Assembly: GCF_029633865.1 (NCBI RefSeq)
Contig: NC_079224.1
Location: 20,422,728 to 20,486,727 of the forward strand
Origin: Lampris incognitus
Taxonomy: Eukaryota; Chordata; Actinopteri; Lampriformes; Lampridae
DNA length: 64,000 bases
Direction of reading: 5' to 3'
The position numbers were made by a program, and so were the translations under genes. Shown here in pieces: positions 12,783 to 23,469 of the stretch; within the stretch, counting starts at the first letter, position 1, and every line of letters starts with the position of its first letter. The notes under the pieces are model-generated. The model did not search any database. It was given only the letters and a program-made list of their open reading frames with translations, and was not told where the DNA came from.

Positions 12783-13206
12783 ATGCCCCCCCTTTTCTCC
12801 CCAATTGTTATCTGGCCAATTACCCCACTCTTCCGAACTGTCCCGTCACTGCTCCACCCCCTCTGCCGATCCAGAGAGGGCTACAGACTACCACATGCCT
12901 CCTCTGATACATACGGAGCCGTTTCTTTTCACCTGACAGTGAGGAGTTTTGCCAGGGGGACATAGTGCATGGGAGGATCACACTATTCCCCCCAGTTCCT
13001 CCTCCCTCCTGAACAGGCGGCTCAACTGACCAGAGGAGTCGCTAGTGCAGCGACCAGGACACATACCCACATCTGGCTTCCCACTCAGTCACGGCCAATT
13101 GTGTCTGTAGGGACGCCCGACCAAGCTGGAGGTAACACGGGGATTCGAACCGGCGACCCCCATGTTGGTAGGCAACGGAATAGACTGCTACGCTACCTGG
13201 ATGCAA
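12783..13206 (-). mobile_element. tRNA-derived SINE (family A)
   Basis: Same family and orientation as the copy at 9002. The tail is on the left (CTCCCCAATTGTTATCTGGCC) and the head on the right (GGTAGGCAACGGAATAGACTG near 13170). It has scattered substitutions and a small deletion around 12920. No convincing target duplication was found. Confidence 0.88.
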
Positions 13207-14940
13207 TTTTGAATGGTTTTGATTCACATAGACAGTGGTGAGAACAAAATTGGCCAGTGCGCTCCTGTCATGAATCCAATGGTGATTTTGCACTTATTTT
13301 GTGCTCAAAGTATGAACATTTCTGCAAACATGTTTGTGAATGAGGCCCTATGTATGTAGAATATGCTGCTATATCCATGAGAAAATTTGATGGGTGAAAA
13401 GGAGCACTAAGTCTGGCATGTGGATGTGGCCATAAAATACACCAAATAAAGTGGAGGTGCTTCAGAGAGAGAGTGCTGTTCTTCCCACATTGACCATTAA
13501 TAATTCTTTAGAAGTTACTTTAGTTTACAGAAGTCTAACAATATTGTCAATCACTGCTCAAAGAGAGTCGAAGAGAGAGAATACAGATCTCCGAAAACCT
13601 GCTATTTGAGTTCTTAGCAGGCTAAAAGAGAGGGGTTGAAACAAACAGATAAATGGGGTGTATTTTCTACGGCTTATGGAGTAGACTGAGAGCACAACAG
13701 AGAATACAGTCTCAGAATGGAAGACGAGGCAGCAGCAAGATATTTACTGAGGAGACAGTTTTAAACAATGCAGAAATCTGTCGGCTGTTGGGGAAGAAGG
13801 AATCAATGTGCTACACGTAAACCTGGCATTTAGGAGGGCAGGAGATCTGAAAATGACAAGCCTGAGCTTTTTTTTTTTGTGAGACTAAACGACAAAAGGA
13901 CGAGTCAGGATAACATTGTTAAAGGATCTCTTTCACGCTTCACAAAGGGGAAGAGATGAATGGTGACAACAGTATAGTAGGAGCAAGTAAATCACTCACT
14001 AAAGTTACACAGATATGGAAGGACACATGGAAGGCCAAAACGGTAATCATGCCAGGCTTTTTTAAATTTAATTGTCGTCTTCTCAGGAACAATCTTCACC
14101 AGTTTGTCTGTGTCCCGGTTTGGGACTTTGAAAATCGGCACACCCCATATGTGGAGAGTGTCGCCAACCATGGTAAAGACGTGACCTAACTCCATGATCC
14201 AGATGGATAGGATAACTATTAAGTTGGAAAAAAATAGATTTCAGCATTCACTTTAGTAGACATTTAATGATGTTTGCTGCCCAGCTATCGATTGAAGAGC
14301 CAAAGACCAAAACAATAGAACAAATGGCAGACTTACAAGAGCCTTGTAATCAAAAAGCCAATTTTGATATAGTAGTAGTGAACCAAATAGTGAGATTGTT
14401 ATGGGACCGCATGAATGAAGCAAAACTACCCAATTGATTATAGGAGAGATGAACGCCTCCGTCTTTTCTCCGAAATATGTTTGTTTCGGCTGTTATACAC
14501 TTATGATGTAAAAGTCAAGCTTTTCTTTAGCACAATCTGTTTCTCGGAAAGGAAAAAGCTGACTGACACACATTCCCAGGACGGTGAGACCCTGAAGATC
14601 ATGATAAAACATTTCTGGTTATCAGTTCAGTCATCAAAAGTGATCATCAGAAATACCAGGTCCTGTATGGAAACTCTTATATCCTGACTAACTTAAGCCT
14701 CCTGTATGTTGGTGCAGGGAAAGGAACGCCATAATTGTTTTAGGATCATGACATCAATACTTTTGGCGATATTTTTGCCAGTGTTTGGTTTTACGAGATA
14801 TTTTTTTATTCCATATTTTCTGCAAGTTGGAGCAAATTAACAGGAAATGATGTAAAAAAACAAAACAAAACAAAACCCTGAAACATCGATTCAAAAATCC
14901 AAATTGAATTAATCAGTAAACTGAACTACTGATGAGAGAT
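13207..14940. other. no gene recognised
   Basis: Mixed AT-rich sequence. Short frames at 13956-14195 on both strands and at 14415-14687 have no recognised family or splice context. Confidence 0.5.
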
Positions 14941-14944
14941 CTCA

Positions 14945-15060
14945 GTTCAGTATTCCCAGATCTGGACAATGCTTTTGGCTCAGTGCCATACAACCCTTTG
15001 CGCCTCGGGCACCTTCATCATTTGATAAAAACTGGCAGGTGGAGAGGCTATACAAAACTT
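14945..15060 (+). mobile_element. possible LINE reverse transcriptase scrap
   Basis: One frame reads PDLDNAFGSVPYNPLRLGHLHHLIKTG, resembling the DLxNAFGSVPH block of some LINE polymerases. It is short and unsupported by flanking motifs. Confidence 0.3.
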
Positions 15061-15149
15061 TAGTTATAATCATATATTTGTGATTTTAAAACCTGTCCTT
15101 TAAAAAAAAAAGAATCTACACTTAATCTTGGCACCCAAATCAAGGTTTG

Positions 15150-15510
15150 GATGAGAACACTTCCGCCACAACGGGGCCGAGTCACTAGCCAGACTCTTCT
15201 CTTCTGTAGTTCCCCGCTGGTGGAACCAGTTACCAAACTCCTTTTGATCTGCTGAGTCCCTCTCCATCTTTAAGAAGAAGCTAAAGACCCACCTCTTTCA
15301 CAAACACCCCCACACCTGATGGTATTAATAAAAAAAAGATCCCCCCCCCAAAAAAAACCTGTTTCTATGCACCCTATCGGACTTGAACCTAGTTTTTTGG
15401 CACTTACTTGCATTGTGGCCTCCTGACTAGATCTTTGCTTGTGTTGTATTAACTCTCAGATGTACGTCGCTTTGGATAAAAGCGTCTGATGAATGCAATT
15501 GTAAATGTTA
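15150..15510 (+). mobile_element. L2/CR1-like LINE 3' end
   Basis: A decayed C-terminal coding stretch reads LFSSVVPRWWNQLPNSF then SLSIFKKKLKTHLFHKHPHT. This is the end of many fish L2/CR1-like ORF2 proteins. It is followed by a 3' UTR ending in GTCGCTTTGGATAAAAGCGTCTG and ATGCAATTGTAAATG, a characteristic LINE 3' terminus in fish. There are internal stops, so the copy is dead. Confidence 0.75.
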
Positions 15511-16247
15511 TCCTGTAGCATCTTGGGTGTTAATGAAGTTATGTCCACCACTGGGAATCATCACCTTAATCTGCAGTGTACACTTCACAGGTCCCCGGAC
15601 AGGAGTTTGTGTGTCATGGCAGCTTCGACACCTGCTGAATGAAACATCTGCATCATCCATCATATTTATGTGACAACCAACTGAATCTTTCAGGATGGCC
15701 ATCTGAGTGATATGAACCCAGGCCAAAGAGTGGTAGCTGTTAACTCCTGACTGCTGTTTTTACCAAAGTGCGTAATTTTCAACTTTGATTCAGTGAGGGA
15801 CCTTTATTCAAATGACACTCTGGACACTATCAAAATGACAAAAAACAAAACCAAAAACAAAACGGCACCACTGATCACCACCACCACCACTGGGTGATTT
15901 GCTGTTTTTGTGTGCGTTTGTTTCCCCCTAAGTAAGTCTTGTTATTACACTGTGTCAAACAGCAAAGAACAATTGCGGATTAGCCAGCCAAACTGACTCT
16001 GAAGACTCCCACAAGACCCTGGTTAATTTTCAGCACTCTTTCATCGCTCTCAGTTTATTAACCCTTGTTTCAGCTGCCTAATGCAATGGAAATACAAGCA
16101 AAAACAAAGCAGAGCTAGTATTGATTATTTCAACACGAGTCAATGGCTTGTTGATATCAGATTACAGAAACATTTTATGCACATAGTCATGATCATCATC
16201 ATCATCATCATCATCACCACCAGTCAAACATTTTGATTTTAAATTTG
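15511..16247. other. no gene recognised; short (CAT/ATC)n tracts
   Basis: Contains A-rich CAAAAC/AAAACC runs at about 15840-15865, a CCACCACCAC run near 15880, and a (ATC)n microsatellite at 16192-16220. Confidence 0.55.
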
Positions 16248-16594
16248 ATATACTTTATAATCCCTCTTGAGGAAATTCAGCTCTGCGTTTAACCCATCCT
16301 AGCTGTGTAGCAAGGGGCAGTGGGCAACTGCAGCACCTAGGGACCAGCTCCAGTTCGTCTTGCCATGCCTCGGTCAGGGGCACAGACAGGAGTATTAACC
16401 CTAACATGCAGGTCTTTTTTGATGGTGGGAGGAAACCGGAGCACCCAGAGAAAACCCATGCAGACATGGGGAGAACATGCAAACTCCACACAGAGTACAA
16501 CCTGGGGTGACCCCAAGGTTGGACAACCCTGGGGTTCGAACCCAGGACCTTCTTGCTGTGAGGCGACAACGCTAACCACTGGGCCACTGTGTCA
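16248..16594 (-). mobile_element. tRNA-derived SINE (family B)
   Basis: Minus orientation. The head at about 16590-16520 has an A box (TGGCCCAGTGG) and a B box (GGTTCGAACCC), and is followed by the body GTGTGGAGTTTGCATGTTCTC. The tail near 16250 reads GGGATTATAAAGTATAT. Two other copies occur at 62815-63100 (headless) and 63335-63660. Confidence 0.88.
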
Positions 16595-16639
16595 CATCAA
16601 CATCAAACATCAAGGTTCTTGAGATTGCACGGAAGACAG

Positions 16640-17110
16640 TTTTTCTTTATATTAAGACGCCTCCCCGCAATGAGCATAGATTACATACTACAACAATGGC
16701 AGCAGTTTACTGCTCTGTCTTTACATGCTGACTATTTCAAAACTAGAAGAGTGCCCTCAGTACAGTGCAGGTCTCCACTAGATGTATCTCCCCTTTGGAC
16801 TTGGCGACCAAACAGCTAAGGAGTTATCTGTCAACTGCAGTGTAAAATGGGTTTTTCAAAGGTTTTGAATCACCGCAACCACGAGAGGTCCTTGATCATA
16901 CAGTCAAAACTGCACAAAACGTATTAGGCTGACAGGCCCGGTAGGTAGTATGCGAGATTAGCCGTGGCTAGATACACACACAAACATATGGACACATGCG
17001 ACCAAATGCATTACCCATTATTACCCAATTATTATCCCCTCCAGGTAGATAGCCTGGAGGGGATAATAATTGCTGTGCATGTGACCTGGTAACCATTTAT
17101 TGATCAGCAC
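16640..17110. repeat. dispersed repeat R1, copy 1, with perfect hairpin
   Basis: The block CGAGAGGTCCTTGATCATACAGTC and its neighbours (AGGCTGACAGGCCC; GACACATGCGACCAAAT) recur at 53318-53560 and 54310-54380. Near its right end is a 20-bp perfect stem (17026-17045 with 17053-17072) around a 7-base TAGATAG loop. No ORF or terminal repeats are visible. It is probably part of a non-autonomous DNA transposon, since copy 2 lies within possible hAT-type ends. Confidence 0.6.
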
Positions 17111-19369
17111 TATAAAATAGTGCTGCTCAGGTTACAGCCATGTCAGCAGGTGACATAAACCTTAGGTTAATGGACCTCTTGTTCATCTTATATGGAAATC
17201 AATTATGTGGAGTATTAGCCCTGGAAAACGCTGCGAAATAATGATCCTCACATTTATCACCGTCGAACTCATCACGGTTGGTTGATGGAGAGTCAGTTCC
17301 ACAAGCCAGGCGCGCTGGATGCCACTGAGATAGAAGAAGAGATGACGCTCCTGTCCTGCCCCACACACAGGGGCATCTGTAAGAGGCGGCGGGGGGGGGG
17401 GGGTCAGTGGTTAGCATCAGGTGACTATGGACCTTATTAATCAATTAACTCTGGAAGTGTTGGCTGGCCTCACCGGATGCTGGGAAACCTGCCAGACACT
17501 AGGATCACTGGTCTGGCTTTGGCAGGAGCTAAAGATAAACACGTTGCCACCTGTGCTACGGGAACAAGGCAACGTGGATTTAGCCTTGAGAAAAGCTATG
17601 TGCACCACAAGACACATTCTCTTTGTGAACCTGTAGGGGTCAAGAGTAGAAGTTTTGACCCAATCGTCTCATCATTTTTTCTTTTTTTCAAATTTGGTCT
17701 TATTAAGGAATCAGGAAGAATTTATTGCCCTTTCTTAGACGTACTTGCATACACAAAGAAATTAAATTTCGTTTCCCCCAGCCCACAGCAGTGTAGCACA
17801 AAAAACACACATCCAAAATTGCCCAAAAACTATGCTAATATGGGATCCATAAGCTAATATGGGATCCATATTAGCATATGCTAATTTGGGATCCATATTA
17901 GCATATGGATCCCATGACATGGTTCAGTTCATCTGTGATTGTTTAACCAGTCTAGTCAGACACTGTCATGACAGAGCAGGAGACACTGAGCATGTGGTAA
18001 GAAATCATACTTTTATGCTTTCATGTTTCAATAAAATGCTTAGAAAAGCTCATGTTTGTAGTTGTGAACAACGTCTTAACATATTGAAAAATATTAGTTA
18101 TCCTATTATTTGTCAGACTTTGTCTTCTACTATGCTGCCATACTAAGGGCAGTTAATTGATAGATTTACTTTTTTTTGTGTGGCATTTTTCACCTTTATT
18201 AGACAGCAACAGTTGCGACCATATGGCCATGTGGTATGCACTGTAACCATTCGGCTATGGAGGCTACTTTTATTTAACATAGACCTCATCAAAACGTTTT
18301 TAAAATATCAAAATATTTTACAATATTGCAAGTAAGTGTGTATCTCAGGTTTCAAAATGGACCAGGGCTTTGTATACACTGCAAAACAGACTGCATGAAA
18401 ATACGCTGGATTTCTTTGGCTGTGTTGACGCTGTCATGTCTGAGGGCAGGAGTACCGGCTCTACTAGACTCGTTTCACGAGGAAAAATCAGGCGTGCACT
18501 TCATCGGCGTTGCTGTAACCGGAATGGTTTCTTTATTTTGCGCATGCTCGTTTATAGACCACAGGTCAACACAACGGCGCCCCCTAGTGGTGACAACAGT
18601 ACAAGAGCACATACGCGTAACCTTGGCTTCGCCAATATTGTAAGAGGGTGGCAGGTCTTATGTGCCTGATTTGCTGTATAGGACATTCGACAACATGCAA
18701 GGTTGTGCCTCTACTCTTCCTTGTGCTACAGGTGTAGGAAAATAATCCAAATTAAAGGATAATTCGGTTTGTTTGTTTGTTTGTTTGTTTTACAACCTGG
18801 GTCTTATTTTTGTAGCTTTTGCCATCGTGCATATCATTTTATTCACAGCTTCATTTTGGACACAGGATCACTGCTAGACATGTCTTCAGAACAGCATCTT
18901 ATGGGGCAACTTAACACGAGTGTCAGACATGATTCAAAAGTCTGATTCAACCAAATTATGTGCACCATGTAGTTGGCTGCGAAAACTAAGGTGTGAGTTA
19001 AAGTTATCATCCGAAATATCTGCAGGTAAATCACATTGCTGAGCTGACATTCCTGGTTCAACTTGTAAGAACATCCGGTCTACTATACTTAGCATAGGTA
19101 GTGGAAACCACCCTGGCCAGCACAGCTGAGAAGCCGTATGGGAACTCATGTACACAGTCTAAGTGAGGCACTGTAGGCTTTTCTTTTTTTTGGTTTTTTT
19201 GATGTTATCATCGAAAGGAAAGGTTTAAAGGCTCATGTTCGGTTGCCACATACGATGCTGTGAAGCTGTGTCTAGCGAGGATCCTGTGTCCAGCGAGGAT
19301 CCTGTGTCCAAGGTCTTCAAAATGAAGCTGGCGAGTAAAGTGTTATCACAACCGATATGGACGATGGCA
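17111..19369. other. no gene recognised; G-run and (GTTT)n
   Basis: Contains a G-run at 17389-17402 and (GTTT)n at 18767-18791. A small hairpin (AGCACTA/TAGTGCT, 17106-17124) straddles its left edge. The palindromic cluster at 17832-17915 is listed separately. Frames at 17477-17857 and 18326-18669 have no recognised family. Confidence 0.5.
17832..17915. repeat. clustered GCTAATATGGGATCCAT direct and inverted repeats
   Basis: The unit GCTAATATGGGATCCAT occurs twice in direct orientation. Its complement ATGGATCCCATATTAGC-type follows twice with small variations (TATTAGCATATGCTAATTTGG). Together they form overlapping palindromes centred on GGATCC and CATATG. Confidence 0.75.
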
Positions 19370-19495
19370 AAATTGCGTCCTGGTGCCGTAGCGGGATGTT
19401 GGAGTCTATGACTGCTGGGACAGGCTCCAACATCCCCCGCGACCCTGAGCAGGATAAGCGGTTTGGATAATGGATGGATGGATTATTATTATTGT
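19370..19495 (+). mobile_element. RTE/Rex3-like LINE 3' end
   Basis: GACTGCTGGGACAGGCTCCAACATC, then GAGCAGGATAAGCGGTTTGGATAATGG and GATGGATGGATT. The same order of blocks is present at 24330-24462. Only the 3' terminus is left. Confidence 0.55.
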
Positions 19496-19625
19496 AGCGA
19501 ATTCGGGGAGCAGCCCGGGAACCGTCGCCACAGCCGGGACGCGAACCCGTGTCTCCCACTCCGCAAGCGACAACGTTAACCAGTCGACTAAAGGGTCCGA
19601 CTCGTTAGTCAAGGACCAACGTGTC
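19496..19625 (-). mobile_element. tRNA-like SINE head fragment (family C)
   Basis: Read on the minus strand, ACTGGTTAACGTTGTCGCTTGCGG is followed by GGGAGACACGGGTTCGCGTCCCGG. This gives plausible A- and B-box spacing for a tRNA-derived promoter, but no cloverleaf with intact acceptor stem was found, so it is not a functional tRNA gene. It is wedged between the LINE tail and a family A SINE. Confidence 0.45.
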
Positions 19626-19649
19626 TACCTGTCCATGCACGTTACATTA

Positions 19650-19980
19650 TTATTACCTCCGGCTTGGTCGGGCGTCGGGTGGGAAGCTGGATGTGGGTAC
19701 GTGTCCTGGTCACTGCACTAGCGCCTCCTCTGGTCGGTCGGGGCGCTTGTTCAGGGTGGGAGTGGGAACTGAGGGGAATGGTGTGATCCTCCCACGTGCT
19801 ACGCCCCCTGGCGTAATGCCTCACTGTCAGGCGAAAAGAACCGGCTGGTGACTCCACATGTATCAGAGGAGGCATGTGGTAGTCCGCAGCCCTCCCCGGA
19901 CCGGCAGACGGGGTGGAGCATCAACCGGGACTGCTTGGAAGAGTGGGGTAATTAGCCGGATACAATTGGGGAGAACACAA
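19650..19980 (+). mobile_element. tRNA-derived SINE (family A), head-deleted
   Basis: Plus-strand copy beginning at TACCTCCGGCTTGGTCGGGCGTC. It lacks the tRNA-like head, and the roughly 30 bases between GGGCGTC and GGGTGGGAAG are also deleted. It runs to the AATTGGGGAGAA tail near 19975. Confidence 0.85.
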
Positions 19981-20509
19981 TAATAAAAATAAGACCCACG
20001 TTGTAGAAATACAGCATTTTCCTTTAAAACAACAAAAAAGAGTCTGTCTCCACATCTCTCATCCAAGCCTCTACCCTAACCTCTACCCTCAAACAGCGCT
20101 CACACTCTCTTGCCAAGCAAAGAGAGATTAACCAAACCAGACTCACAGCTCACAGCAGTGGAAAAAAACCAAAACAAACTTGCAGCAGTTTAAAGTCAAT
20201 GACAGATGGTGTTCTCAAACTAATGCTGTGTGAGGAGGAGCGAGCACAGAGTAAAGAGTGACTATTGTGGCTACTCAGTAACTCGCAGCAGATAATAATA
20301 AAATGTCAAGCTAGGTTATCCATGTCCATACTGTGCTGTAACTTCAAATGGGGAAAAACCTTCATCGTAGCAAGATCACACTCTCTCTTGTCTCTCAAAT
20401 ACTCTCTCGAAATAAGGCCTTCAACAGGTTTCCTTATTTAGAGATGACAACTGATCTTTGTTTAACAGAAAAAAGGCCTGAAAGTATTAAGTGTTAATCC
20501 ACCTAACTA
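19981..20509. other. no gene recognised
   Basis: Unique-looking sequence with short CTCTCT tracts. No coding support. Confidence 0.5.
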
Positions 20510-21256
20510 CTCAGCAAAAAAAAAAAAAAACGTCCCCAGCACGTCCCCTAAAGGTCCTCTCCGAATGCCCGGTAAATGTCATTGTGTAGGGTTTTCATTA
20601 CATCACAGGGACGTCTAGAAGAGTTTCCCCTAACATCCCTGTAAGGTCCTCGATAACGTCCTCGATAACATCAACATGACGTCCCAGAGACATCGAGAAG
20701 ACGTTCCCCTTACGTCCATGTAATGCCTTTGGGCCCACAATAACATCTACGTGACGTCCCGGGGACATCTAGAGGACTTTCCCCTAATGTCCCTGTGCAA
20801 TAACATCCCCGTGACTTCCTGAAGATGTCTAGAAGACTTTCCCCTGACACCCCTGTAAGGTCCTCACAATAACATCCACGTGACGTCCTGGAGACGTCTA
20901 GAAGACTTTACCCTAAAGTCCCTGTAAGGGCCTCACAATAACGTCCACGTGACGTCCAAGGGATGTCTAGAGGACATTCCTCTAACGTCCCTGTGATGTC
21001 CCCGGGATTATCCACAAGAACGTCTCCGTGACGTCCCGGGGACGTCTAGAGAATTTTCCCTTAATGTCCCTATGATGTCCCCGCAATAATGTCCCCATGA
21101 CGTTTTGGGGATGTCTAAATAACTTCTCCTAACGTCCCTGTGAATGTCCCGCAATAACGTCCCCATGACGTAATGAAAACCCTACATAATGACATTTACC
21201 GGACATTTGGAGAGGACCTTTAGGGGACGTGTTGGGGACGTTTTTTGTTTGCTGGG
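20510..21256. mobile_element. DNA transposon (MITE-like) with internal minisatellite
   Basis: Terminal inverted repeats of roughly 85 bp are clear. The left end (CAGCAAAA...CACGTCCCCTAAAGGTCCTC...GGTAAATGTCATTGTGTAGGG) is matched in reverse at 21165-21255 with few differences. TA flanks both ends, compatible with a 2-bp duplication. The interior carries about eight imperfect tandem units of 60-78 bp, each with a GACGTCCC...GACGTCTAGAAGACTTTCCCCTAAC consensus. No transposase is present, so it is non-autonomous; the superfamily is not assigned. Confidence 0.8.
20600..21170. repeat. tandem minisatellite rich in TGACGT
   Basis: Landmark TCTAGA-like positions recur near 20614, 20692, 20768, 20828, 20897, 20967, 21044 and 21113, a period of 60-78 bases. 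TGACGT or a one-base variant precedes most of them (for example 20678, 20751, 20880, 20949, 21028, 21098, 21166). TGACGT is the core of the cAMP-response element. Any regulatory effect is speculation. Confidence 0.75.
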
Positions 21257-22125
21257 TATCCGTCTGTGCCGTAGCTGCCCTATTGGCATCTATCCCTAAA
21301 GCTACACTACATACGTAGAGTAGCTGTGCAAAACCTCGATTTTCCATCATTTGTGGTTGAGACGGCATGGTACTGCAGGAAATGTGAGAAATCAGTCACC
21401 AAAGGTCCATTCATTTACAGGCCCAGGGAAAGTTGTTGCTTTAGCTTCTTTGGAGAACAGTGAGCTGCAGCTGCCCATCAGACGCTGCATGTACTAATGT
21501 TAATCAATGTTCCTGTACTGTCAAATCCAGAAACTTAGAATTTGATTGACTTTGTTAAACTGGCAACACTGGACAGCACATTTTCTCAAACGTTTTGCTT
21601 CCTGAAAGAAAATTAGAAAATATGATAGACAACATCAAGCTGAACACAAAAACAATTTCAGATTTGCTGTATCACGTAGGACTTTGGAAAAACATTAACA
21701 TATTTTATTGAATTTAACATGTTTAATCGCATAGTGATGCTGACAGTGTTAGTTCAACTGAGCTTAAAATATTTTGCAGCAGGTTCGTTTGGACTCAGCA
21801 TCTGGTGCCTCTCGTCTCCGATCCAACAATAGTTGGCCAGCATTGACGGCTTAGTTAAGCCAATTACGTTGGTCTTAGATGGCAAATTGTAAGGTTTAAT
21901 CTTTCTTAAAGGAATGGTTTGAAATTTTTGATGTCCATCCCTTATTTATATTCCCCACTCATGTCGTACATGTTGTTTTATGTTTCATTTTCACAGTCAT
22001 CCTTCCTTTTCTTCATACTAGACACCCAGCTCCAGCTTGCCTTTTAGAAATCAGTATAATTAATGGTGGCCAAAACTACAATCCGTGCTTACTGCAAAAT
22101 AGCACTCCATGGTTCAGCCAAAGCC
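21257..22125. other. no gene recognised
   Basis: AT-rich sequence without coding support, ending at the possible hAT terminus. Confidence 0.5.
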
Positions 22126-22259
22126 AGGGCTTAATGCATGCCGGATCCTGCCAGAACAGGATCAGGGTCCTCTCGGTTTTTGACTGCCTGTGTTCCAGTA
22201 ACCAATTACACAGATCCGGTACCTCCCATTGTATAAAAACAAAATAATAAGATAAAATA

Positions 22260-22607
22260 ATGTCAAAAAAGATCCATTTTAATTTTCAAGCAATTTGCTT
22301 CATGCACACTCCTGGCCCAAGTGTGATGTATGGAGAGACTGAAGTTGAATTGCTGTGTCAGTGCTTTCACATTGACAGCCTGCGCGCAGTCATTCAGGCC
22401 TACAGAGAGTACGGAGACTCAGATGGAAAAGACATCCTTGATGAACTGAAGGAGCTACTATATGTCGATGTCAATAACATTCCTATATCAAGTGCTGAGT
22501 GTGAGTGTGGATTTTCTCAAATGAATTTGATTTGCAATCTGAACCGTCCCTCTCTGCATATACCCGCCATATCATATTTACTCTTTCTGAATCTTGTTGG
22601 ATTATAG
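22260..22607 (+). pseudogene. hAT transposase C-terminal (dimerisation) domain fragment
   Basis: About 115 codons. The last 60 match the hAT C-terminal dimerisation region as I know it: an acidic helix (DILDELKELLYVD), then IPISSAECECGFSQMNLIC, corresponding to the family's P-[VI]-S-[ST]-A-x-x-E-R-x-F-S core, then NRPSLHIPAISYLLFLNLVG. The usual ECERGFS arginine is cysteine here. The first 20 residues look like out-of-context sequence, and the DDE catalytic parts are absent. The frame stops at the boundary of a SINE insertion. KIAA1586/ZNF862-like domesticated genes share this domain, but the truncation argues for a dead transposon. Confidence 0.75.
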
Positions 22608-22631
22608 TCTATTATAGTCTATTATAGTCTT
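22603..22631 (+). repeat. three tandem ATTATAGTCT units
   Basis: Three decamer copies sit exactly at the tail of the adjacent SINE. This may be replication slippage at the insertion site. Confidence 0.85.
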
Positions 22632-22960
22632 TTTTTGGGGGTGTGATTTTTTCCCCCTTTTTCTCCGCAATTGTACTTGGCCAATTACCCCACTCTTCTG
22701 AGCCGTCCCAGTTGATGCTCCACCACCCCCTCTGCCGATCCGGGGAGGACTGCAGACCACATGCCTCCTCCAATACATGAGGAGTCGCCAGCTGCTTCTT
22801 TTCACTAGGACACATACCCACATCTGGCTTCCCACCCGCAGACACGGCCAGTTGTGTTTGTAGGGATGCCCAACCAAGCTGGAGGTAACACGGGGATTCG
22901 AACCGGGATCCCCATGTTGGTAGGCAACGGGATAGACTGCTGTGCCACCCGAACGCCCTA
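22632..22960 (-). mobile_element. tRNA-derived SINE (family A), internally deleted
   Basis: Tail on the left (TTTTTCTCCGCAATTGTACTTGG), head on the right (GGTAGGCAACGGGATAGACTGCTG). About 90 bases of the body are missing after CAGCTGCTTCTTTTCAC. It interrupts the hAT relic. Confidence 0.88.
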
Positions 22961-22975
22961 TATATTAATTTCTAT

Positions 22976-23075
22976 GCATGTAAAGAAGTATGCTGTGAAT
23001 GTTGTCAGTCAAGACGAGACTAAGTTAATGGCCAAAGCCCAAATTCGAAATGAACACATCAATGCTTTAGAGTAG
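22976..23075 (+). pseudogene. possible end of the hAT transposase frame beyond the SINE
   Basis: The frame reads MHVKKYAVNVVSQDETKLMAKAQIR and stops near 23075. Its position fits the tail after NLVG in hAT proteins, but the match is weak. Confidence 0.35.
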
Positions 23076-23090
23076 GACTTTGAACGTAAT

Positions 23091-23469
23091 GCGTCGGTTA
23101 TTTGTGCTTGTTTATGATGGTTTGTGTGGTCCAACAATAAAGCAATTGAAGGACCCTGACTAAATATAAAAATGAAATCCTTGATTAAATAGCTAGGATG
23201 TGGCTAAAATGTTTGCAGTCTACTGTCATCCATAAGCAGCAGTTTTTAAAAGGCTCTCCTTTTGTGATACACCTTGTGGCAACTTTGGATGCCTTTATTG
23301 GTCAATGTGAACTCTACTTATAAGAGCCTGAGTTCTCTGTTTACACTTGAGTAAAAAAAACAAACTAAAAAATGCTGTATCCATCTCAGTTGAAACGGTG
23401 AAAAATTAAATTAAAAATAAAAAGAGGTATAAAGTTTGTCCTAGGTTGATCCAAGTACAGCATTTCATT
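23091..23469. other. no gene recognised
   Basis: AT-rich sequence with A-runs near 23350. No coding support. Confidence 0.5.

Larger units (their letters stand above)
22126..23090 (+). mobile_element. internally deleted hAT-type element relic
   Basis: A hAT-like terminus (CAGGGCTTAATGC) at about 22126 precedes a transposase C-terminal coding remnant (22260-22607) and a possible continuation at 22976-23075 beyond a SINE. Most of the transposase is missing. The right terminus was not identified. Confidence 0.5.

Noticed and set aside
17477..18669. Frames of 95-126 codons as exons
   Set aside because: They run through a palindromic repeat cluster and show no motif. Splice-like dinucleotides are not distinctive.
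19496..19625. tRNA gene
   Set aside because: A- and B-box-like strings are present, but no intact acceptor stem or full cloverleaf was found and it sits among SINE debris. Other tRNA-like heads in the window are likewise SINE promoters.
22260..22607. Domesticated hAT-derived host gene
   Set aside because: It is truncated, lacks the catalytic domains and has a repeat at its end; no splice structure is visible.
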